Positions 10,190-20,880 of a stretch of DNA of 64,000 bases are shown here, one piece after another; the first letter of the stretch is position 1; the number at the start of each line of letters is the position of its first letter. A model generated the notes under the pieces. It searched no databases and was not told the DNA's origin. It worked only from the letters and a program-made list of their open reading frames with translations. This stretch comes from Cristatella mucedo (taxonomy: Eukaryota > Bryozoa > Phylactolaemata > Cristatellidae), in assembly GCA_009760855.2 (NCBI GenBank), contig WPIO01000057.1, forward strand, positions 190,001-254,000, given 5' to 3'. A program made the translations under genes and the position numbers.

Positions 10190-11210
10190 GTTCATACCTA
10201 GCTCATAAAAACAGCAATTTAATGTAATGCATCTTCGTCTGTAACTCCACAAAGTCATAAAGACCATGTGGGTGTTACGCAGGAGAATTTTGTATAGCGA
10301 ACTCGCAGCCTAAGCGGCTTTCGGTACGCATTCGGTAGCCAACAGACTTCGTCTCACGCAACAAACAGAAAGTGGGAAGCATAGCAGAGTTAGGAGAGCA
10401 GTTGAGGTAGTGAGTAGCATAGAAGTAGCAGTTCAGGACCGCTGAAAAAGATGTGCCATAGTCGGCAGTTGGAGAGTAGATGTCGTTGCGTAAGAATTGT
10501 AGAAGCGAGTTCCACAGTCTAGGACCTGCAGAGCTAAAGCTTCTGTTGCCAACTGTCTTTAAGCGGAGGAATGGGACAGCTAATTTATTGTCCACACACG
10601 ACCTGAGGGCGCGAACAGGCTGAAACTGATGTAGCAGTTCAGCTAGGTACGAAGGAGCCAAGCCGTGTCGGGCCTTGTGGGTCAGCATAAGAACTTTGCT
10701 CTGTGTCCTTTGCTCAACCGGCAACCATCCTAGCTCTTTCAGCAAAGGTGACACGTGCTCAAACCGCTGGGACTTGAAGACCAGCCTTGCAGCCATATTC
10801 ATAGTCTGCTGTAGTGGCATAATAGCTTTCTTTGGTAGCCCGGCTAAAAGGGAATTACAATAATCAAGCCGAGACAGAACTAAAGAGCTAGTTCAACTTT
10901 TTACAAGCCACTGTGGGAGACAGCTTCTAATCTTGGATAGGGATCGGATGTGATGGTTATCTGTAGAGGCAGTCTTCTGAATGAAGCTTTTGAAATTGAG
11001 GCAGCTTTCGAACACGACACCTAGATTACGAGCACGCGGTGAAGGTCGCACAATAGCATCACCTATTAGAACAGCAAAGCCTTTTAATCCAGCTACACGC
11101 TTAGGGTGTCCTATGAGAAGCAGTTCGGTTTTATCGTCATTTAATTTCAGGAAGTTTTCCGACATCCAGGATCGAATATCGGCAAGGCACGTGCCGCCAA
11201 AATTTCTGTG
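10190..11210 (-). mobile_element. L2 family 2, 3' half
   Basis: Minus-strand ORFs (11243-10893 and 10820-10275) encode the region after the RT catalytic box ([31 protein letters not shown]) and the C-terminal domain (ARLVFKSQRFEHVSPLLKEL, HGLAPSYLAELL, NRSFSSAGPRLWNSL). A frameshift lies near 10890. Homology stops at about 11210, in the same region where the other copies begin their thumb domain, so the copy is 5'-truncated. Confidence 0.88.
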
Positions 11211-12399
11211 AGGGTATTCCGTGACATGGCTATTTCGTTGCAAAACTCTCGGTCATTGGCTGGAGCTGGTATGGTGAAACAACGGAGGATTGAAATACTC
11301 AGCTCCGCAACCACTGGTCGCAGGCTGGACAAGTATTTCGTCTAAAGCTGCATTAATCGCCTTCGCCTTGGGCTTTTTGGGAGCATCTCTTACAAACACA
11401 ACACGTAATTACCGCAATTGCTCAGCTTGTGCATGGGGCCCCCATGCACTATTAGGTTTCTACGGTGTGCTCGCCAAAAAGTAGGAGTGTTTATAGTTGC
11501 TTTCGAATAGCCTGCTAAACACATTTTCCTTTTCAAATCTGGACATTTCCACTAGCGATCTAGCGATCGATCATCTACCTAATTGTCGGCGTCACAATAA
11601 GACGTTCCGGAAACGAGAACTCTCGTGTGCTGAGCATGCCACGCTTAGTAGGTCTGCTCGAAGGAGGATTCGATTAGCGATACTCTGAGAATAGCACAGT
11701 CAGAGGAGCGATGTACTCGTTTGGCTGCTACCGACATGATCACGGAAGATTCATCCGTACCAATCCGGTAGGAGTTTTTAAATTTAATTGTAACACCTGT
11801 ATATGGTCTGATGTGATAGCTACTGAAGCATCTCTAGAAGACGTCCTATTTCTGGATGCTAGGGGCTCTGCTGTAGCCTACAGGGATTTCGTGTATTCAT
11901 TATAATATATACCTCGGTGGTCAAATACATTCACCTTGACCTTGGTTCGAGGCTAGTACCTTCTTCAGCTCCGGGAGCGACCTTGCAATGATTGCACGAG
12001 AGAAAGGCTTACTATATTGTTTTGATACGGAGTCCAACTCTTGGTCTCTTCATGTTACCTGCGAAGGTACACCTTCTAAGCGCATTGGTGCTTTGGCCTC
12101 CCTTGCGGAGGATTCTTTGTAAATTCGTCGTAACAGAGTTCGAAACCGGAACTCCTGGCCCGCCTATGCTCTGAATCTGGACGCGATGCAGTGGACCTTG
12201 TCCCACTTGTCGCTCGCTTGTGTGCTTCTGCATGCTTGTCTATGCACAATTCACTGCTGATCATTTACTCGTGGTTATTACTTCTCTTGCATTTAAAGCA
12301 CTTGGATAGAGATTTGGTTTCCTTATGGCTCCATGCGAAATAAACAACACGTATTAACTTTGATCTTTCCTTGACTTCAAGCACTTCTCTCAACTTTAA
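11211..12399. other. no gene seen
   Basis: Several 60-70 codon frames occur, none with a recognisable domain or convincing splice sites. The stretch at 11900-11960 (GACCTTGGTTCGAGGC) may be a worn SINE-A head. Confidence 0.3.
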
Positions 12400-12480
12400 A
12401 GTAATACATTTATCTAGCGGCCGCAGAGAACTGAGGTCTCTTTCTAGGCACCTTACATGCTGCAAAGGAAGCTTGGTCGA
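12400..12480 (-). mobile_element. L2 family 1, 3' tail only
   Basis: TTTATCTAGCGGCCGCAGAGAAC...TCTTTCTAGGCACCTTACATGCTGCAAAGG is the terminal stem-loop and adjoining 3' UTR of family 1 in minus orientation. Confidence 0.65.
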
Positions 12481-12589
12481 ATGGTTAGTGGTAGCATGCT
12501 CAATGACAACAAGCTTCCTGTGGTGGGTGATTCTTTATCGCCTCTGCAGATAGCGGCGATAGCAGTCAAAGCTCTTCTGTCGCTATATA

Positions 12590-13850
12590 AAAAATACTAT
12601 TAAACAAGCTAGTATTCTTTTTGTAGAAGTAGTAACCTAGGTTGTGCCTGACAATCACATTGCCAAGAGGGAGAATATAATCCAAGAAAAGAAGCAGACC
12701 AAGCACAGAGCTCCGAGGTACACGATACTTCAGTGGTTCTTCGGATGATCGTTGTCCATTCACATCAATGTTTTGGAGTCTCACACTGAGATAGAACCTG
12801 AACCATTACAGTTAAGTACCAGTGATGCCCAGGCGAGATGAAAGGCGCCTGAGAAGAACTGGATGATCGATAGAACTAAAAGCTGCCGAAAGATCGAGCA
12901 AAACAAGCACACAGATACTCTATCTGAGTCTGTATTCTTAAGAAGGTCGTTAGACACCCAAAGCACTGCCGACTCTGTAGAGATATTAGCTCTAAAACCA
13001 GACTAGAAGTTAATAGCTAGGTTTAAAGTTAAATTATGAGTTCAGCTGGCCTGCTACGACTCACCCCAGTGGCTTTGTTAGGAACGATAGAAACCTGACG
13101 GGCAGAAGTTGCTAAAGTTCTCTTGGTCAAGTGCTGCTTTCTTGAATAGTGGCCTGACTACAGCCTTTTTGAGAGGTGCTGGAACGTGTATGATCTGATA
13201 CTAATGACATATTAATGACGTTAGTTATGCATGGCAGCAGCAGATCAATGCATCGTAGAAGCAGGAAAGTGGGAATAAGGTCCAAGGACTAGTTGTCTTC
13301 TTTGATTGGGTTTCGAACTTCAGGATGAGGCCATTAGTGACCTCGTTGAATTTAGACATTGAGGTGCCGCAAGGAATTGAAGGACAACATTCTAGGGAGA
13401 ATTCTTCCATCTTAGGGATGGATTCCCTGATCATTTCTATCTTGTTGACTAAGAAGCTAGAGAAGTGATCCGCTAGATCATGACAAGAATCACTAGGTAA
13501 GGAGGTAACGTGGGGGCGGTTAAGGAGATGGTGAATCGTTCACATCAGCATTTTTGGATTGTGCATCTGTGATTCAACAAAGTTTGTATACAAGCTAGAA
13601 TAGGATTTGGCTAGGCCTTGGATTGGAAATTGCTAGGATCGATTCGCACGATCTACAGTGGTCAACCTATGCCTGTAGATAGAAAGTCAGCTCTGATCTT
13701 TTGCGTGCTTTTTTTCAAGCTTTCACTTAGTAGACTTAGCTTGTTTAATGTCTGTCGTAAACCATGGGCCATCTGGGCGAGAAAGCACAGTACGTTGAGT
13801 CAGAGGTGCAAATTCGTCGAGCACGTCAGGCAGTGTCGTATTGTATAAGA
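12590..13850 (-). mobile_element. L2 family 1, internal part with RT remnants
   Basis: Minus-strand frames contain RT blocks ([56 protein letters not shown]). The nucleotide match to copy A runs from the RT box region back to TGCACCTCTGA near 13805. Both ends are missing and there are many stops. Confidence 0.82.
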
Positions 13851-14082
13851 GGAGGGAATACACTGTAGATTAGATGAGACCTGCGTGTGCTAGTCGATCG
13901 CACGCATGCGGAGACCACTCTGAGCGACCCACCCATGCTGTAACTGGCAGGAACCACGAGAGCGAAAAGGCTCTATGCCGTATCTAACACAGCAAACTCG
14001 CGTGGCTTTAGAAACCAATTTAGAACCCTTTAGAACGTCGCTGCGGCCACCACTATCGCTTTGATACCTCCGCAGCAACGAT

Positions 14083-14119
14083 CCTTACACGTCGGCTTAT
14101 GAAAATTCGACGTGTAAGG
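14083..14119. repeat. perfect inverted repeat, 12-bp arms
   Basis: CCTTACACGTCG at 14083-14094 and CGACGTGTAAGG at 14108-14119 are exact reverse complements around a 13-nt loop. No poly-T tract follows. Function unknown. Confidence 0.7.
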
Positions 14120-14164
14120 TTACAAAGTGGCCAGCAAGAAGTTTAGTTATCTCAGTCTGCTAAC

Positions 14165-14290
14165 TGGTAAAGTTGCAATTCACGGTAGTGTCGTGGGCTC
14201 GAACCCCGAGGCATATGTGAAGCGCCTGAATAGAGATTAGGTTCTCTTAGGGTGCTATACAAATAAATTACATTATATATATTTTTTATT
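14165..14290 (+). mobile_element. SINE-A, 5'-truncated
   Basis: Plus-strand copy with the B-box region GTGGGCTCGAACCCCGAGG, the stem-loop body AAGCGCCTGAATAGAGATTAGG...CTCTTAGGGTGCTATAC and an AAATAAATTA tail. The first part of the head is degraded. Confidence 0.78.
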
Positions 14291-16139
14291 GCTCTCCTCA
14301 GCTGACAACGAGAGCCGTTACTTAGATGCACAAGTTTCTGGATCATGAAAATGAGTCTGTTGACTGGTCATCAGAGAGGGTACGGGGATGTACTTGAAAT
14401 ATCGCGTAGATGTGAAAGCCGTGGCTGGCAGGCTGTTGACAGATGCAGGACTATCGGCACAAGCGACACGCCAATTGGATCAGGCCGAAGTGGTACTACA
14501 AAAAGCCCTGGACTCAGCTGACAAGCTATACATATGATCGCACAAGAGACGCAAGACGTGAATACTGATGCATAGCATTTACAACCACTGTTCGGCAGGG
14601 AAGCGCCCACGTTTAGCAAGGTCAGCCTAGCATGGTTACGATGATGGGCGGCGTTCGTTAGTGGGCCGAGCTCAGTTGCTTTCAGACTTTTACCTTGTAA
14701 GCGCAGCTGTTTTTTATTTTACCTTAAACTTGTTTAACCGCTCCTGTTGATCTTGACTTAATGCACCCAGATCGTTTTCGCCACCGAGGTCATACCGCTC
14801 CATGCCGCGGGGAGGGTTATTTTTCGGTCGGTCCGCCATTTGTCGCGGTTTCCAAGCAAGCGCCGACTAGGCCGTACCCCGGAAGCTTCAGAGGTTACGC
14901 TAACGACCTGCAGATGGCCAGCAAGGTAGCGCATTCCGAATGAAAATAAACACTAAAAATATATAATATTTTAAATATATTTAATCAAAAATATTAGTCA
15001 AACTGTGTGTTCCTGTGGACCTCTTCGCGGATGTCTGTTCGCTGAAGTCTCTAGCAGACTTGTTTACTTCCGGAAGCAGCCGCGCTCTTCTGTGTACCCT
15101 GGTCAGTGCCTTCGTCGTCCGCTGAGTAGATCTCGGGCCTGTGATAGGTTCGGGGCTAATAACGCATATACTCGTAGCTTGCTGTTTCGTTTACTGTGCA
15201 TAGTTTAGACACCAAGCCATGCGTGAACGCACTACGCAGAGACCATAGTAACGCCGAAGGCACGGCGGAGTAGGCGTAACCTGCCGCTTACCGAGCGGCG
15301 TAACCTACGGCCGAATGCGGTTCGGTACGCGTCTATGCGCAATCAGCAGGCCGCCCCGGAGTGACCGTTCCTGGCGCTGACCTACTTACCGTTACTAAAG
15401 GGGGGTCGTGAGTCCGCAGCGTGAATTAGAAAGAGACACACAAATAGGGTATTTAACTGAGCTTTATTCGCAAGCGCACAACGTCGCTGCGCGTCTAGCT
15501 CAGTTTTATGTCCACACTCCTCGCACGCTCTCAAAAGCACAAGCACACTTGCGGAGGAAATACGTACCCACACGTAGGCTACCTACGTCTAGTTTGGGGA
15601 ACGACCCAAATAAGACGAGCCGAACCGGACCCTAGACCCAGACTGGAGAGTTAGGGCTCCGCTTCCACCTTAATGGCAGGAATGCCTCGCACACTACACC
15701 GAACTACTTCTAGTTCACATAGGCAAATCCCTATGCCATGATCACGTGCGCGCACGCACAAAGGAAACATAAAATGCGAGCACGGGCGCTGTACGACCAT
15801 ATTTGGTGGGATCCACCGAATTCTCCTGATATTGTCTTCTCTTGTTCTCGTCCATCGCTGTCCTGAACGGCCCACTCGCCTCCATCGTTCGAAGTGCCGC
15901 CAACCACCCAGTCCTAGCACTGTCAGCCGGCCCTCCTGTCGGCGACCTCCAGCCTACGTCCGCTTACCCTTGAAAAGCTAGCCGTGACAATAGGGTTGAC
16001 AGGCCAGCCGACATCAATCAGCCGCTCCTGCTGGGAGCAGGATGCTATAGCTATTGAGCCAGGCTGGTGCTGTGCTATACCATCCCCAGACACGAATGTA
16101 ATGACTATACCGTACCGACGTCTAGAGCATGGGAGGGGA
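14291..16139. other. no gene seen
   Basis: About 1.8 kb of unassigned sequence, somewhat GC-rich between 14750 and 15650. Frames of 60-90 codons exist on both strands without a recognisable motif. Confidence 0.3.
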
Positions 16140-16390
16140 ATGTAATGTACCCCTGTCTGTCAATCCACAGAGCCAGACAGACTATGCGGTGGCAGCGAAG
16201 GAGAGCTTTCTATAGTTCGCTCTAAGCGTAAGCGGCTTTCGGCATTCATCCGTAGCCAGCAGACTTTATCTGATGCAACACAGAGAAAATGAAAGTATGG
16301 CTGAGTAAGTAGGGCAGTTGAGGTACTGAGAAGCATGAAAGTAGCATATTAAGACGGCTGGAAAGGATTTGCCACAATCTGCCTTCGCTT
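16140..16390 (-). mobile_element. L2 family 2, 3' UTR fragment
   Basis: Matches the 3' end of family 2 (AAGCGGCTTTCGG...AGCCAGCAGACTT...AGGGCAGTTGAGGTACTGAGAAGCAT) in minus orientation, clearly diverged. Confidence 0.75.
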
Positions 16391-17084
16391 TGCAAATCAG
16401 GGCGATGACTCGACCGGCCTGTTGTGATGTCACCTACCGCACAGCAACGTTCGGTGGCTGACGAAGCTTTTGGGCTTCCTCATGAACTGGCTATCCAGCA
16501 CGCCCGTTTGGCTTAACACTCACTTACCGCCACTGTCTATCAGCAGTGGGCCCGCCCCGGCACACCCAGCACCGTAGACTTTGTATATAGGCCGGCCGCT
16601 CTACGACGCACAGACGCACTCTCTGTGGAGCTACTGCTGCTTGGGGCTCTGCTCCTAATTAAAACTGACTACTTTTAAAAATGTATTCCTTAGCGATATT
16701 GTGCCCTAAGAAGATCACACGGCCTAGAATCGAAGCATCCCACAAAAATTCATGTTCATGGGACACTGCGAGCTCGCCATGTAAGAGTTGAATAATGAGG
16801 CGGTGAGGGCTAAAGGCAATCGTGGGCTGCTTATATTCCACAAGGGGGTGCATTTCGGAGGGGCCATCTCGCTCCTCCCGAAAAAAAGCAATATTCCCAT
16901 GACCACTCTGGCATCGTGAAGCAAGTAGGCAGAAAACCAAAGACAGTGGACCATGTAAACTTCCTGAATGAAGACCCAAGCAGGACACAAGATGGGTGGA
17001 AGCAAGACTAACGTGTAATAGCGGCTTAAATCGGGGTTGATTCGGCATCAATTTCCCTCTGGTTTGGGCTCACTAGATGCGGCA
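16391..17084. other. no recognised gene; one 130-codon minus frame
   Basis: A minus-strand frame from 17051 to 16659 is open for 130 codons and carries some histidine- and leucine-rich text, but it matches no family known to me and a second frame overlaps it. I do not call it a gene. Confidence 0.25.
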
Positions 17085-17155
17085 AATTGAAAGTGCCTAA
17101 AAAGAGATTTAGTTCTCTGAGGGCGCCGTATCAAATGTATTATTATTAATATTAG
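17085..17155 (+). mobile_element. L2 family 1, 3' tail only
   Basis: AAAGTGCCTAAAAAGAGATTTAGTTCTCTGAGGGCGCC followed by TTATTATTAATATT is the terminal stem-loop and (TTA)n tail. Confidence 0.7.
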
Positions 17156-17594
17156 ACCTCAGGGTGAAGCCAAATAGGCCGAAAATGATGAAGCTTAAGA
17201 CCTCTTCACTGTACCAGTAGACCGATCAAAACCACGGGGGCGTGTATATGCACCCATCTACCGAGATTTCATACAAGTGCTGAAGTTAATCACTCTAGAT
17301 TCGTGGTCATCATGCCTGCTATAACCCTGGCGGCCCTTCTTAATGCTTGTCTTTAGAATTTTCGCTCAGTCTTTAATAAATCCCTAATAAAAGGGAAACA
17401 ATTACTGATAGTGAATCGGGCCTGTTCACCTTGAACAAGATCTGGCTGCATTCGACTACCTGCCACACAAATAACCGAAGAAATCCTCAACAGGCTTCTC
17501 CTTCCTTCATACCCCTAAATTCATCAAAAATAGTGACGGACCGCTATTATCGCACGCTCATCCTTCCATTTTAAGCCGTTTGCAGTCCCCTCGA

Positions 17595-17865
17595 AGTAGC
17601 CTTTTGAATCTATTTTCTTGAGTTTGTCCGACAACAAGCCAATTATGGCAGTAGGAGTAGTCTATCGCACCTAGTTAAAAAGTCCTCCTTTATCTCAGAT
17701 CTTATCTCACTGTTGATTATTTGTGCAAGAAATCAACATTTCCTTATTATGGGCGATTTTAACATGCATTATGTAAACTTCTCTGGCGGCTTAAGTGCCA
17801 AATTTTGGGCACTGACTTACTCATTTTCTCTTCTGGCTTACATGCATGACTCACATCAAGGGTTA
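17595..17865 (+). mobile_element. L2 family 1 endonuclease fragment, part before the LTR insertion
   Basis: Encodes an apurinic-endonuclease-like core (FLIMGDFNMHYVNFSG, then HDSHQG), aligning just upstream of where copy A begins. It is interrupted at 17866 by a solo LTR and resumes at 18343. Confidence 0.75.
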
Positions 17866-18342
17866 TGTAGTTCGTATGTACGTATGTATGTATGTATTGT
17901 ATGCCGGCTCCTGACTTGTGACCTTAGGCTCAAGGGAGCGTGTAGTTCGTATGTATGTATTGTTTGCAGGCTCCTCTGATAAGCCACTGGTGAGCTGTTA
18001 GAAGCACCACCGAGAGGGGCGGTGCACAGCTGTGGTCCGCCTGTGATGTGGTATGGACACAGGCTGGTAACCAGCTGGTGGCCAGATGGTGGATTCACCA
18101 TCAGGGTCGGCCAGTGCACTGCTGTGGTCCGCCTTTGATGTGGCATGGACCAGCTGGTGGCCAGATGGTGGATTCACCATCAGGGTCGGCCGGTACACAG
18201 TTGTGCTCGAGGAGTCATCAGAGTGGACCAGGGGAGGGGAGTCGTGTGAGAGTAGGGGCCGAGGGGAACCGTGCTCCGTGAGTTGGGAATAAACTGTCGG
18301 TGTTGGGCATCGGCTGGCTCTCTTCTGTGCGAACAAACTACA
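17866..18342. mobile_element. solo LTR, 477 bp, in an L2 endonuclease fragment
   Basis: The interval starts TGTAGTT and ends AACTACA, a perfect 7-bp terminal inverted repeat of the TG...CA type. It is bounded by GGTTA (17861-17865) and GGTCA (18343-18347); uninterrupted L2 copy A has GGTCA at this place, so this is a 5-bp target-site duplication with one change. An AATAAA near 18287 lies about 55 bp before the end, as expected for an LTR R region. No internal retroelement genes remain. A 5-bp duplication fits Ty3/gypsy or BEL elements. Confidence 0.72.
18045..18210. repeat. tandem duplication inside the LTR
   Basis: CAGCTGGTGGCCAGATGGTGGATTCACCATCAGGGTCGGCC and its flanks occur twice about 73 bp apart. 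A shorter duplication (TGTAGTTCGTATGTA) lies at 17866 and about 17940. Confidence 0.8.
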
Positions 18343-18520
18343 GGTCATACACTCGACCACCCTTTCTCCTACATCTGCACGCTATAATCACCTTCTATTA
18401 CCAAATTCTGCTTATCTGACCACATGCTGATTTCAATAATGCAGCAAATGTAAAGCGCCTAGAAAGAGATTAAGTTCTCTGAGGGCGCTTTATCAAGTAC
18501 ATTATTATTATTATTATTTA
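18343..18520 (+). mobile_element. L2 family 1, part after the LTR, internally deleted
   Basis: Resumes with GGTCATACACTCGACC and the SDHM block, then jumps at about 18437 straight to the 3' UTR end (GCAGCAAATGTAAAGCGCC...GGGCGCTTTATCAAGTA and (TTA)n). The whole RT and C-terminal coding region is absent. Confidence 0.75.
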
Positions 18521-18533
18521 TTAGCCTAAAAAG

Positions 18534-18712
18534 TAAAAAAATACTTGCTGATTTAACAGCCTCTATTGAGTAATGATAGAAGAGCCTTTACGGCTACCAC
18601 CACCGCTCAGAGCTACAATAAGAATCGCCCACTGCAGGATTTGTACCCACGACTTCGGAACCGAGGTCATGAAAAGCAACCGCTTTACCTAGTGTGCCAC
18701 CACGGCTCAACA
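18534..18712 (-). mobile_element. SINE-B copy, second tRNA-derived family
   Basis: Read from 18712 on the minus strand: GAGCCGTGGTGGCACACTAGGTAAAGCGG (A-box-like), then a B-box region (GTCGTGGGTACAAATCCTGC), a body with GGCGAT...GTGGTGGTAGCCGTAAAGGC, and the end GCTGTTAAATCAGCAAG. Related copies lie at 38302, 53918 and 60312. Confidence 0.82.
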
Positions 18713-18719
18713 CAGTGTT

Positions 18720-20160
18720 CGCCCTTTATCACAGCTTAAGTAACATGTAAATCACGAAACCTACGGCCCTTAACATTTATGCTGTCGGCGAGAAAAATAT
18801 TCTTCGAATATTTTCTTTTCAAAATATTATTCTGCTGCTCAATTCCCCTGCCGACCTGTCATCATCGGTAGACTGCTACAACACAACACTAGCTGACATG
18901 CTCGATGAGTTTGCACCTCTGACTATGAGCACTGTGCGCTCTCGCCCAGATGGCCTGCCGTTTACTGCAGACATTAAACTAGCTAGGTCTACTAAGCAAG
19001 CTTAGATCAGGACTGACTGCCAATCGACAGCCAAATTAGGATTACTATAGATCGTACCAATAAGTCCTAGCTAAGGCTATGTCTAGCTTCTATAAAAATA
19101 TTGTTAAATCACAGATTCAAAATTCAACAATGCTTCTGTCAACGCTAAACCACGTCCTTAACCGCTTCCAGCTTATTTCCTAACCTAACGATCCGTGAGG
19201 CAAGCTAGCTGATCGCTTCTCTAGATTCTTTGACAGCAAGGACATAGACAAGGTCAGGGAAACCATCCCTAAGGTAGCAAGCATCGTCGCTTCTGAACTC
19301 GCATCCCCATAGCAACCCCCCCCCCCGCAGGAGCCTCCTCTCTCAATTCTGTGCAGCACTTTAATGTCTACATTCAAGGAAGCCACATCACGTCATCCTG
19401 AAAATGATCTCTCAAACAAAGACGAGTACTGGTCCTTTGGACCCTAAACCCAAGGTCATACTTCTACAATGCACAGATCTGCTTCTGTCATGCATAAATA
19501 ACGTATTAAGTATGTCCTTACTCCCAGAATATGTCCCTACCCCTTTCAAAAAGGCTGTAGTTAGGCCACTAATTCAGAAGGCAATACTAGGCCAGGAAAA
19601 CTTAAGCTGCTTTCACCCAGTCTCCCTTCTAACGTTCATATCAAAGACACTGGAGCGAGTCGTGGCAGACCAGCTGAACTCATATATTGAAACTATCGAA
19701 CCTTGCTAGTAATTCCAGTCTGGTTTTAGAGCTAATCACACCACAGAGTCAGCATTGTTTAGGATTTACAACGACCTTCTTACGAATGCAACTTAGGTAA
19801 GGCCTTTCTGCTTGTTTTGCTACATCTTTCGGCAGCGTTTGATACTATCGATCGCCAAGTCCTTCTCGAGCTCATTGCATCACGCCTAGGATTCACTGGC
19901 ACTGCGAAATACAACGATTCAAGTTCTATCTAATTAATTTTTCACCGAGTATTTAATTGTGCGGGAAAAGGATCATTGTAGGAATCACTCAAGTATGGGG
20001 TACCTCAGGGGTCCGTGCTTGGTCTGCTTCTCTTCACAGTTTATTATCTTCCTCTTGCTGATGCGATCGCAAAGCACAATCCAGACTTTCTCTTCAATGC
20101 AGAGGACACTCGGTAGTATATTTGCATTGATTCCTCCCTGCCCTGCAAGCATCGAACTCT
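18720..20160 (+). mobile_element. L2 family 1, internal part, decayed
   Basis: Collinear with copy A from the region after the endonuclease (GAAACCTACGGCCCTTAAC...) to just past the RT catalytic box, which is damaged here. The frame at 19404-19709 still reads PFKKAVVRPLIQKAIL and [17 protein letters not shown]. Homology stops at about 20160. Confidence 0.85.
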
Positions 20161-20649
20161 GTAGGCGCCCGGTGGAGGCTTGATGGATTGGCTTGAGAGC
20201 TGGTCGGGTCGACCAACGAGCGGTCGTCCGGGCTCAGCAGGAAGGGCAGCCGGGCTCTCAATTGGGGATAATAAACATGCTGGTGATGGTCTGGGAGTAT
20301 ATTTAGGTAATAAAGAGGCTGCTCACACTGACAGGGCGACTGATCGAAGTGATACTAGCTCGTTCTCGTCTTGAGAGTCAGGTGAATGCCAGGCCACACT
20401 CCTGCCAATCTCCGTGGAGTCAGCCGGATCATGAGACGTTTAGAATCTTGCATATACACTTGAATACCGATGGAGCACTGGCTGCCAAAATACATTCCTT
20501 GCACACTTAGTACCAGCCAGCCATGTGTTGCCATTGAACAAGCCACGTATGACAGGACAATCCTCGAGGTTAAGCCGCCGTTGATCTATAGCCTCACTAT
20601 AGTATAGTATCCTAAGCCATCTATAGTATCATGGATGACGGACGATATC
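20161..20649. other. unassigned interval between L2 pieces
   Basis: About 490 bp that do not match the L2 copies. It starts near TGTAGGCGCCC and contains AATAAA at about 20268 and TAATAAAG at about 20310, which would suit an LTR, but I could not define ends or a target duplication. Confidence 0.3.
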
Positions 20650-20880
20650 AATCCTACTTTCAGCTTTTGGGACTGCTAAGTTATACAAGGATTACACATC
20701 CAAGTTGGTCCATGTGATGTTTGTGACATCGAGTCACAGTCTATCCCAGAAGGTGCTTGCTTGGTTTATGAACAACTAATTCTGCTGTCAGGCTTGTCTG
20801 TCGTGAACGTCAAAGTTGCTACATGGCACTAATTCTCACTGTCCTGAACTCGCTCACCGTCAAGCAGCAAAGCAGTGCTT
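20650..20880 (+). mobile_element. L2 family 1 fragment
   Basis: Scattered matches to the region coding for [14 protein letters not shown] and LVCRERRSCH (CATCCAAGTTGGTCCATG, GGCTTGTCTGTCGTGAACG), strongly decayed. Confidence 0.6.

Noticed and set aside
16659-17051. 130-codon minus frame as a gene
   Set aside because: No recognisable domain, a second overlapping frame and no splice or promoter support.
20161-20649. Second solo LTR
   Set aside because: A TGTAGG start and AATAAA signals are present, but no matching end or target duplication could be defined, so it is left unassigned.
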